Below are positions 14,101 to 23,807 of a stretch of DNA of 64,000 nucleotides, one piece after another. Each line of letters begins with the position of its first letter. The stretch's first letter is position 1. This DNA is from Acorus gramineus (Eukaryota; Streptophyta; Magnoliopsida; Acorales; Acoraceae): the NCBI GenBank assembly GCA_030737835.1, contig CM060857.1, positions 14,147,496 to 14,211,495 on the forward strand. Direction: 5' to 3'. The translations under genes and the position numbers were made by a program. Below the pieces are notes generated by a model. It worked only from the letters and a program-made list of their open reading frames with translations. It had not been told where the DNA came from and ran no database searches.

Positions 14101-16973
14101 TATAATTTTATCTGTCTTCCTCCAAACAGCAGAAGTTTCAGAATGAAATGTTAGATGCAAACGGAGCTATAGAGATAAGACCGCATTGCATTGTGAAAGA
14201 AGGTGGTGTTCAGCCATTATACTGAGGGGTAACATTCTGTCATGCTATAAAATGAGAAAGGATGAAAAATAAGAGAGAAAAAAAGGTGGAAGACATCAGG
14301 AATGTCCTTTGTCCCCACCAATGAAACCATGCTACCCAACGTTTACAACATATGTGATGAACTCAAATATAAATATTTATTCAAAAATCCACTTCATAAC
14401 ATGTTATCTTCAAGTAACTAATATATAATTGATCAATGGAAGTAGGGTACATTAAGATAGCTTCTTTATTCACTTTCAGAACCCAGAAGATCTTCATCAA
14501 CAACAGAAACAGCAAAAAAGAAAGCCCCATTGAAGGATGGCATCTATGGTATACCAAAATTTGTTAATTCTTTGTTTGTTAAGCTACAAAAGAATAAAAG
14601 TTGTCCTACGGCTTCAGATGCAAGTGCAAGTCATATTATTTAGGAAAAATATTGTTCAAGTTATTTTCCATGTATGCAACTTTTATATCATGACACCCCT
14701 CGGTTAATTGTGTATATCAACAAAAATCCAATTCATCAATACCTCAGAATTTGAGTTACTGAAAACTCAGTTCTTTTTACAGGATATTGGATATATGAGG
14801 TAAGATGTTCTGTTCCTGAAAACATTACCTGCCTCATTCATTGTCATGGTACAGAGCCTACACAAAAAAATAACAAAGTTAAGCATGTGAAGCTAAAAAA
14901 ATGCTCAGTTTATTATAGCATTAGTCGTATAATAATAATTACCTTCACTTAGTAAATATCTTTGAGCTTTAACAGAAATGAAGATTAATTTGGACTATTT
15001 ATTAGTGGGACAGAGACTGAACTACATGGTTTCTGTGGACACACTTTTGAGCACGTCTATCACCACCAACCTAAATGCTCTCTCCCCCAACCCAATAAAA
15101 ATTTAAAACATCTTATATTAGGCACTCATCCCACCAATTTCAGTTGACACAAACCCAGTCATACTGGGGTGTCTAATATGACACAAAGTGTGTCACCCAA
15201 AATTTTTCAATTGCAATATTTTGACGCGACACACCTTGGGTCAAAGTAAGTTGTACAGTTCGACATACTCTGAGTCAAACCATAGTGTCTACTATGACCC
15301 AAGGTGTGTCGTCCAACACTATTCAATTGACAATAATTTAATTTTTTTATCTATCATAAATATCATAAATACATAACAAATAATATCATAAATAAACAAA
15401 ATTCACGTACATAATCACATAAGTTAATTCACGTACATATCATGCACATTCACAAATCTAATCATTCTTTTGTCGTAAATGAAAACATACTATTGACATA
15501 ACAGTCTTCCTTGTTCAACATTCACACATCCAAATTCAACCAACGAACACATCCATATTATATTTTGGCTTTTAAACAATGTATTAAGTAAAAAAATGTA
15601 TTAACGTGGATGTGTTAATTAATTGAATTTGGATGTATACATTTTCAACAGGGAAGACTGTTATGTTAATAGTAAGTTTTCATTTGTGAAAAAAATAATG
15701 TATTGGATTTGTGAATGTGCAGGTTGGATATGTGAATGTTGAATTAACTTATATGACCATGTATACGAATGTTGTTTATTTATGATATTTTATTTGTTGT
15801 GTATTTATGATAGATAAAAAAAATTAACTTATTGTTAATTGGATAGTATTTGGCGACACACATTGGGTCATAGTGGACATTCTAGTTTGACTCGGAGTAT
15901 GTCAAATCAAATAACTTATAGTGACTCAAGGTGTGTCACATTACTTCTAAAATATCGTAATTGAAAAATTCTATGTGACACACCTTAAGTCATAGTAAAC
16001 ATCTTAGTTTGACTCGAGTATGTCAAATCGAACAACTTATGGTGACTCAAGGTGTGTCGCGCAACTTTTAAAATATTGTAGTTGAAAAATTTTGGGTGAC
16101 ACACCTTGGGTCACATTAGACATCCCAGTATGACAAAGTTTGTGTCAAGTGAGGTTGGTGTGATGAGTGTCTAAAATAAAATGTTTTAACTTTTGATTGG
16201 GTTGGGGGGGGGGGGGGGGGGGAGAGTAATTGGTTTGGTGGGATTAGACCGGCTCCACACTTTTTCTGTACTCCGGTTTCTAATTTAATCTACTTTCTTC
16301 ACCAGCCGCATATGGAGTCCATGGGGTCAGTTTTCCCTTTTTAAAAAATCAACCTTAATATATCTTTTCAAAAAAGAAATACCACATACGAAGCCACACA
16401 TTCTTAGGTCCTGCATTTGCAAGATATCATAACAATAATTTAAGGAAACAATTTTTGGGCAATAGGGGTGAACCTATACATGACAATAATAGCCAAAAAT
16501 CCCCGTTGATTAAAAAATGATATTAATTTCAGCAAACAAATACACAAATAATGCTAATGACAGTCATCAGTACCATACATAAAGATTTCAGAAAAAACCA
16601 ATCCCCAAATAATATCCAGCACAGATGGTCTGGTAATTGAATGAATAATTTCTTGGGATATTCAGTTTGACTTATAATCAACCATGCTCAAATTCCCCGA
16701 TACCCAAAACACCCAAATGTGACATTGAATCAGAGACACATAAGAACAACTAATCCAAATCGCCTAACCATCCATCCCCTCAGGAAAAATCAGATATCAA
16801 GATCTACAGTAAAAGAAAAACAAGTCTCCAACGTAGTATTCCTTGATTACAGGTCACAAGAAGTCCCTCTGATCGAATCAACACACGCACAGCAAAACAT
16901 AAAAGGGGATCATAAAGCAGAAGATGAACAAAACAAGAAGGAACGAATGATACCGTTACGTGGTCCGGTCCAT
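8120..16973 (-). CDS. HESO1-like RNA terminal nucleotidyltransferase, ten coding exons
   Basis: Exons 16973-16960, 14857-14829, 13558-13370, 12671-12495, 12350-12166, 11691-11596, 10343-10298, 9884-9778, 9091-8990 and 8908-8120 join in frame to 577 residues. The polymerase-beta nucleotidyltransferase core is clear: G90-S91 and D102-x-D104 (PFGSF ... SDLDLS), with the third carboxylate D167 (ECDISVENRDG). A PAP-associated region follows (WAKAHDIN, then PPILPPLSVLL). The family adds nucleotides, typically uridines, to RNA 3' ends; HESO1 tails unmethylated miRNAs and cleaved mRNAs. This protein looks closer to the shorter plant HESO1 relatives than to HESO1 itself, so the exact substrate is open. 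The last exon encodes a low-complexity Pro-rich tail containing a 14-residue repeat. The first two exons supply only 14 nt and 29 nt of coding sequence, so downstream Met codons at 14847 or 14841 are alternative starts. Intron 1 hosts a large MITE. Confidence 0.87.
8212..8331 (-). repeat. In-frame 42-bp minisatellite in the nucleotidyltransferase tail
   Basis: A 42-bp unit is repeated almost perfectly at 8212-8253, 8254-8295 and (partial) 8296-8331. Because 42 is a multiple of three, it encodes a repeated 14-residue block, SNYGMEHRPLGPNQ, without breaking the frame. Units are nearly identical at the base level, so copy number may vary between individuals. Confidence 0.9.
15049..16255. mobile_element. 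Hairpin Mutator-like MITE in intron 1 of the nucleotidyltransferase gene
   Basis: The ends are inverted repeats: GAGCACGTCTA at the left, and the right end read backwards GAGCCGGTCTA. They are flanked by a perfect 9-bp direct repeat CACACTTTT (15040-15048 and 16256-16264), the size made by Mutator-superfamily insertion. Almost the whole element folds on itself around a centre near 15590-15610, with sub-repeats such as GACACACCTTGGGTCA present on both arms. It has no transposase frame. A 19-base G run near the right end (16204-16222) faces a much shorter C run on the left arm. Confidence 0.85.
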
Positions 16974-17017
16974 GTCGGAACCTCGAATCGGAAGATCTGA
17001 ATCGGAAGGGACCGGAT

Positions 17018-17026
17018 TAGGGTTTT
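17018..17026 (-). promoter_or_regulatory. Telo-box AAACCCTAA in the nucleotidyltransferase leader
   Basis: On the minus strand AAACCCTAA lies 45 bases before the proposed ATG at 16973. Telo-boxes near the transcription start are common in plant genes of translation and RNA metabolism. Its position supports the first exon and start codon chosen here. Confidence 0.55.
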
Positions 17027-17327
17027 TCGTTTATTTACGGCGCTCGAAACTGGACCGTTATGTTACTGTCGCTCTACTCCCTCGCCCGATCCGAGGAATT
17101 GCCGTTACTTTTTTTTTTACATGTTGACGATTTGACCCACCGTGGTTTGAGGGGTCCAGACAAGTTTTTACGTCGATTGATTGGATTTTTACGTCTCGGG
17201 ATTCTCTTGCTTGATGTGATCACCTTCGAATGAGACCGCACGCATGTCCGATTATTAATTATATTTATATTATATATACTGTGCGGTATCTAATTATTGA
17301 TCAAATTATTATTATTTTTTTCGCTTA

Positions 17328-18345
17328 AAGGTATATAAGTGCTTACAAATATAGGAAAACTTATATAAGTCCCTATTAAAATTAGAATATACGGATGAAT
17401 CTCTCAAAACTCACGTAAATCTAATTATCATCCCTAAGTTAAATTTTCATTCAAACTTAATGGAATATTCCTATAATATTCCATCACATATAATTGTGTA
17501 GACATTAAAGTCTTTATAAACAGTAATAAAGATAAATTCATCCCCATAAAAGACAAAATTGCTCCTGAAAGACTTGTATATTAAATTGTGTACGCATTGC
17601 CCCTTAAATCTATAAACAATCATAAAGATAAATTAATCTTTGTAAAAGACAAAATTACCCCTTAAATATTTTTACATTTAATTGGATAAACATTACAGTC
17701 CTTATAAATAATCGTAAAGACAAATTGGTCCTTATAAAAGACAAAAATGTCCCTGAAGTATTTTTACATTTAATTATGTAGACATTGCAGTCCTTATAAA
17801 TAATCATAAAGACAAATAATATAATTTATTTATTTATTTTTTCATCTTCTATCATATCGCTCACACTCCACCTGAACAAATAATGAATATGCTCTTTTCT
17901 TTAAAGTGTTTGCTTGCTTTGAAATACCTTATTAGATACATGATTTTTCACAAAATTTATTTATTTATATTCCTAGCAAAGAGAATTTTAATAAACTCAT
18001 GCCCCTTTTTTTATTTCCTAACAAACAAAAAGGTAAAAAGAATGCATTCTACCGGTCAAAATATTTTTTTACATCCAAATTGGAATCTTCATGTGGAGTG
18101 TGAGCGATAGAATAGAAGATGAGAAAATATAAAAAAAATTATTATTTGTCTTTATGATTGTTTATGAAGACTGCAAGGTCTACACAATTAAATGCATGTA
18201 AAAATCTTTTAAAGATATTTTTATCTTTTACAATGACCAATTTGACTTAGTGATGATAATTGAGTTTTTTTGAGTTTTCAGAGACTCATACATCTGTCAT
18301 AATTTTAATAAGGACTTATATAGATTTTTTTATATTTATAGAGAT
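17328..18345. repeat. Foldback element with a tandem array in one arm
   Basis: The left end (near CTTATATAAGTCCCTATTAAAATTA) and the right end (near TAATTTTAATAAGGACTTATAT) are inverted copies. A second inner pair is clear: CGCTCACACTCCAC near 17860 and GTGGAGTGTGAGCG near 18095. Between about 17490 and 17815 the left arm holds three to four tandem units of roughly 92-96 bp, each with AAAGACAAAA and ATAAACAATCATAAAGA-like blocks; the right arm has only about one. No clean target duplication was found. Confidence 0.6.
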
Positions 18346-18349
18346 TTAG

Positions 18350-20297
18350 ACGTGTTTAATTTTTTTAAAAAAAAATCAGATAATCATTACTTTTTTTCTC
18401 GATAATACAGATAATCATTAATTGACAACAGCACATGGTTTTGTGATGTTGCATGTATCAGGCGTACCGTCAGGGTTGGGGCCTGGGCCTGGGCCCGGGC
18501 CCCGCCAAGCCTCACAGTGGTGAAGCTATACGTTGAATGCCTTATTTTTAATCTTTTTGGTAAGCATATATGTTATATATCAATTCCCTTATGAATTATA
18601 ACACACAGAAGTGAAATCTCAAGTCTATGGAGTCCATTCATTTACAAACTTAAGATGAATTGTATAAAGGAATTTAGTGTGTTCAACGTGCTATATCTAT
18701 ATTAAAAAATTGATATCGGTACATGCAATCTTTTTTTCAGTCTCAATTTCATTGCATAAGTATTTTAAATTTTTTAAAAATAATATATCTCATCTAATGA
18801 GATACTTGTTTTTATAAAAAAATAAAATATATACTCTAATGAATTGCATGAATTCATTTATAAAAAAACTGAAAAATTTATATTGAAGCATATATCTCTT
18901 TAATGTAATTATATTCTCAGGTTATTTTCTATCGACTAATATAAGACTGGAATTAGGACTGAAAAAAAAATAGTGTGTAAGATAGTCAATACATTTAGTC
19001 TGTATTGTAGCTCCATCTATAATCTCATACACTATGATAAGGTAGTATACTATAATAAAGCTCATACTATGATATGATGTGACATCGTAGTGCATGGGTT
19101 ATATCACATTATATAAAGGTCAATTTTTTACATTTGTCAAAAAAAAGTATCATGTTATATTTTAGTATACTTCATCATATAGCAGTATATACTTCAATAG
19201 ACGAGCGTATAATTTTTTTTAAAAAAAAAGAAAAATAGTGTGGACGGTGTACTATGGACATGGCTGCACGCGGGGCCAAGTATAATTTTTTTGGTTATAT
19301 GATTCAAACAAAATTAGTTGATATTGTAATGAAGTTAGTATTGAAATTTAAAAATGTTGTTATATTTAAAAACAAAAAATCGACATGACTCCTTGAAAAT
19401 TAGCTAAATATGTTTTAATTTATGTAAAATTAAAAAATTGTCACAAATCCCTTTAAAATATATATGTTTAATGGATTTAGTCTTTTTATTAAATTGCTCT
19501 AACAAATATATATTCAAATAAGTCCTTACAAAATATGAAAAATTTGATTCAGCCCTTTTGATTACAGAAATGCATCTACCTTTTTCTGAATTTCTTCTGC
19601 TATCATATGCTCACTAATGATAAAAAAAATTCAATATAACTCACTAAAAACTTATGAAAATTAAAAAAGGACTCTGTAAAATCAGTAAATACCCTTAAAG
19701 TCAACTACAAATCTGGTTAGTATATTATATTAATTTATCAAGTAAATTTTAAAAGTATATTATAGTAATTTATCATATATGGTTAGAATCAACCCCAAAT
19801 ATGATTAGTTTTGATTATGGTAGGGATTAAAATAAATATTGTCTAATAAGATCCACTTGAAGGGATTTTTTTATTTTATATAAAATTTTTTTTTATTTTC
19901 ATAAATTTTTAGGGAGTTATATTGATTTTTTTAAAAAAAATGTGAGAGCATTCTGATAACTTTTAATATATAGTTAAAGTTAACCATGTACCTGGATATG
20001 TAACTTTTATATGGAATATGGATATGTATGAATTATATTTTTTCAAAAAAAAAAATTGAACAACTTACACTTAAGGATTTGCTAGGCTCTCCTTGCTAAT
20101 AACAGTGTCATCATATCATTTAGATTTTTTTGCCACAATCTATAAGAGCATGGATTAATTAACATAATCCTATTTGATTAACACATAAATTATTGTGAGA
20201 TAAATAACTAAAATAGTATAAATAAATATACTAATTGATTAATTCATTTTTAATTTGATAGTGTTTTAGATATTTTTGTTCGAAAATATCTTCACAA
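18350..20297. other. AT-rich spacer with MITE remnants
   Basis: No gene is visible. A degenerate inverted-repeat unit near 18715-18990 begins with a TTTTTTTCAGTCTCAATT block and ends with an inverted AATTAGGACTGAAAAAA block; its internal AATAATAT-CTCA-CTAATGA segment recurs near 31050-31315. Around 19010-19240 lie short repeats of CATACTATGATA type that recur near 28030-28100 and 56610-56670. The GC-rich spot at 18480-18512 is isolated. Confidence 0.5.
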
Positions 20298-20306
20298 AAC
20301 ATTTAT

Positions 20307-21167
20307 GGGTGAATAGCTCAAATGCTCCACCAGCCAACCCCCAATATATCCTGTGCCACCCACCTTTTAAAAAAAAATTTCTATACCCCTGCAGCAAACA
20401 ATTAATTTTTTTTACCCCTATCCCTTTAATTCTCCTAGCCCCACAAAATTGCACTTTCCTTCTGTAAATGCATATATGTTTTCTGTAACTTAGATAACAC
20501 AAAATGTAATTTCTATAAATATTATCTGTAAATACATTATTATGTCATGTAAAAATGATAACTTGTAAAATATTAGAGAAACATATAGTAATACATAACA
20601 TTGATATATATGTGGTTGTTATATTGTCATAAAGTACACACTTGTTGGTATTTAATTTATTTGGGTGTTTGACTAATTGTTGCATCTCTAATATAGTTTG
20701 AATTGCGCTTTTTTTCTAATGTTATACGCTTGCTAACTCGAAGGTGTAACAGTGAATTCGATTTCAATCAAAATGACATGAAAATGATCAGATTAAATAC
20801 AACATCTTAGTTCATTAGGGTAGGAAAAGAATATCGGAATACAAACATTTGATGAATTCAAGTGTTTTGATGTATTTGTTGTGATAAAATATTTTTCAAG
20901 TGTTATGCATTAACGTATGTTTTTCTAGTGATTTACAAGTTAGCATTTTTACTTGACATACACAATAATGTACTTACAGATAATATTTACAGAAATTATA
21001 TTTTGTGTTTTGAAAATTATAGAAACCATATAAGCACTTACAGAGGGGAAACTGCGATTTTGTAGGGCTGAGAGAATTAAATGATGGGGTAAAAAATTTG
21101 TTTTTTAAAAGGTGAGAGCATAGAAAATATCAGGGATTGACTGTGGGGGTATCTGGACAATTAACCC
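20307..21167. mobile_element. Foldback Mutator-like MITE
   Basis: The left end GGGTGAATAGCTC and the right end (read backwards GGGTTAATTGTCC) are inverted. Just outside are 9-bp near-direct repeats AACATTTAT (20298-20306) and AAAATTTAT (21168-21176), one mismatch. Long arms pair: for example, AATGTAATTTCTATAAATA on the left with TATTTACAGAAATTATATT on the right. An unpaired middle lies at about 20620-20880. It has no coding potential. Confidence 0.72.
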
Positions 21168-21635
21168 AAAATTTATTTGTTTGGTTGACGGCATATAAGT
21201 TTTAATTTAAACAAAAGTTAAATAGAATACGAATAAGAACTGAAAAAAGATTTAAAAAGATAATAATATGGTATTTGAACTCCAGTGACCACATATGTAT
21301 AATTTAAATTTTTTTAAAAATACAATGTTATATTCAGAAATACCCAATAATAATAAACATAATAAATAAATGGACAAAAACCAAGGAAAACCAGTGGGCT
21401 GTGCATCCTTTGACCTGTCACAGATTCCATTATCAAATCCAAGTGTAATGGGACCCATCACATCTCTTTTTTAAAAATAATTCATGTAATCATTTATTTC
21501 ACAAATACGTGTAATAAGTCAGTGAAATCCATATCTCTCCCTTACGTCATCACCTCCCTCGTATCCCCCTTCCCTAAACCCTCCATTAAAACCCCCCTTT
21601 TAAAAACCCAATCCATTTTTTTTAAAATAACAAAA

Positions 21636-22301
21636 ATGAATCCCCAAATCAGACGACTCTTATTAGACGAACCTATTCTCACATCACCATCTTCATCACC
21701 ACCACCACCTCCGGCGGCGCACGCCGCCGCCTCCACAGTGAAGTTCGATTCATCCATGGCGGTGACGGTCCTTATCCTCCTCTCCGTCCTCTTCTTCATG
21801 GGCTTCTTCTCCGTCTACGTCCGCCGCTTCACCGAGGAGAACTACTCCTCCGCCCGCACTCGCCGGCGCCCGCCGCCAAACCCCCGCCGGAGACACTACC
21901 CCTCCGCCTCCCGCGGCGGAGGGGCCGACCCCGCCGTTGTTAAAGCCCTTCCCCTGTTCGCGTACGAGGCGCGCGAGAAGGCGGCGTCGTCGGCGGCGGC
22001 TGTGACGGCGGAGGACTGCGTGGTGTGTCTGAGCGAGTTCGAGGAGGGGGAGGTGGTGAAGGCGATCCCGGCGTGCGGGCACGTGTTCCATGTGGGGTGT
22101 ATCGACGCGTGGTTGTCCTCGCACGACTCGTGCCCGCTGTGTCGGTCGACGCAGCTGTGCGCGCCGTCAAGGGAGGCGGCGGGAGGAGAGGACGATGTTG
22201 TGGTGGTTGTTGTCGGGGATTCGGCGGCGGATGAGGAGAGAGTGAACTGTGGCGGCGTCGGAGGCGGAGGGGGAGGAGGAGGGGAAGGGGGAGGGGGCTA
22301 A
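21636..22301 (+). CDS. ATL-type RING-H2 E3 ubiquitin ligase, intronless
   Basis: Starting at the Met in CAAAAATGAATCC, the product is 221 residues; an upstream in-frame Met at 21522 gives an unlikely N-terminal extension. Residues 41-62 form one membrane segment ([18 protein letters not shown]). A basic/Pro linker follows, then a GLD-like block ([12 protein letters not shown], residues 99-110). The RING-H2 finger has all ligands: C128, C131, C147, H149, H152, C155, C166, C169, with the E2-contacting W just before [12 protein letters not shown] ligases sit in a membrane and ubiquitinate stress or signalling targets; many are induced by elicitors. The C-terminus ends in an acidic/Val stretch and a poly-Gly tail coded by GGN-rich DNA. 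The gene is strikingly GC-rich against an AT-rich background. Confidence 0.92.
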   Translation: MNPQIRRLLLDEPILTSPSSSPPPPPAAHAAASTVKFDSSMAVTVLILLSVLFFMGFFSVYVRRFTEENYSSARTRRRPPPNPRRRHYPSASRGGGADPAVVKALPLFAYEAREKAASSAAAVTAEDCVVCLSEFEEGEVVKAIPACGHVFHVGCIDAWLSSHDSCPLCRSTQLCAPSREAAGGEDDVVVVVVGDSAADEERVNCGGVGGGGGGGGEGGGG

Positions 22302-22840
22302 TTGTAATATTGTTCAATCCATGGATCTTGAATGTACAGGCGTTTTTGAATTGATGGCCAGGGAGTTGATTGTAATACTGTTCTAATTTGGCGTCGGCAC
22401 TCGAAACAGTTTTTTTTCGGAAATACTGGATAGAGATATTCTGTGTTACGACTGAAGGAATAACAATGATCGAACAAGGGAACAAAAATTGATATCATGA
22501 TTATTTGCAATAAAGAGACACAGTTATTATTATGTTGATGATATTTTGAAAAACAAAAAAATTCTCAAAATCATATTTAAACAGGCATTTAATTTTTCAA
22601 ACACTGAGTTTAAAATACAAGATTTTAAATATATTAACGTTTCAATCTCGCATTCAAACGCAGCTTAAAATACAAATTATATAGAATATTGTATAATCTA
22701 TTATCCCAAATTCACTTGACCCAGCTTTTAAATTATGATTTAAAAAAAAATTTAATTTTAATATATGTAAACAAATAGTTTATTTTAAATCAGAAAACAT
22801 AAATCATATTAATTTATAAGTTCTCACAAACATCAATCAT

Positions 22841-23436
22841 TGGCACCCACCGGCCCAACCATTTGTGTACTTTGCTCCTCGGCCTCGGAGAACGTCACGC
22901 ATCTCTTCTGCAATTATCCAGTTGCACGCGAGTTGTGGGCGACCGTAAGGAGGTATACGCGGCTGAGAACAAATTTTCAAACAATCGGAGAGATGTGGGA
23001 GGCAAAGAAAGCTTTGAGGAGAGCGGATGACAAAAGCATGGCAACGGTGATTTCACAGTCCATAGTCCCGGCGGGGGGCATGGACGATTTGGAAAACTAA
23101 GAACAACGCAATCTTCAACGACGCGAGAGTGTATCTGGAGAAAGTGTGAGACATTATATTGGTTGCTTGAGGGATTGGGGGCGTTACATCGCGAAGGCAG
23201 GGGATGTCTTGTTGCGTGAAGGAAGCATGCGCATCTCAGGGTGACAATGAGTGCGCGCCTCGCCCCGTTGGTTAAATATCTCTTCTAACCAGGCGTCCCC
23301 AAGAGATGATCCTTTCCTTTCATACTTTGTTTTTTCATTTCCATTTGAGGTGATTTATGTCTCACTCTTTTCTTACCCCACTTTAAAATTGTAATTCGAG
23401 CTCAATAATAATATCTTTTATGATAAAAAAAAAAAA
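22841..23436 (+). mobile_element. 5'-truncated LINE (L1-type) with zf-RVT remnant and poly(A)
   Basis: The 5' part encodes a reverse-transcriptase zinc-binding fragment, CVLCSSASENVTHLFC...ARELW, typical of the end of plant LINE ORF2. After a frameshift near 23075 the frame continues TIWKTKNNAIFND, the usual W-x-W-K-x-RN-like end. The 3' end has an AATAATAAT-rich stretch and a poly(A) run. The insertion is bordered by the 13-bp repeat AAACATCAATCAT at 22828-22840 and 23437-23449. It is dead: most of ORF2 is missing and the frame is broken. It ends about 370 bp upstream of the HPP start codon. Confidence 0.88.
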
Positions 23437-23807
23437 AAACATCAATCATGAGGGATTGAGGGGTGTTGGTGTGGGTCAGGATGGTGGGTTATTCTGGGTA
23501 CAACAATGTGTAAGTAACTTCAAGGCCCACCCGTGATTTCAGTTGGGGTTTGACGATGATTTTCAGATGACCCTGGAAAAGCTATTGGTGGCTATAAAAA
23601 TTGCAACCCCATTTTTTTTTTTTCCTTTCGCGACCACGGCCTTTCTCGTCCCCGAAAAGCCACTCAAAAAATGCGTCCGTTTCAACGAATTAAAATAACC
23701 ACAACCGTTGCCCCCCATCCAACGGTGCAGAATCAAAACGCAGCAACTGCATATCAGTCTTCGCTCATCACAGCTTCTGAGAGATCGAGGGACAGAGAGC
23801 GTTTGAA

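Noticed and set aside
21542-22485. Several antisense and alternative frames over the ATL gene
   Set aside because: They mirror the GC-rich RING-H2 coding sequence and have no recognisable domains.
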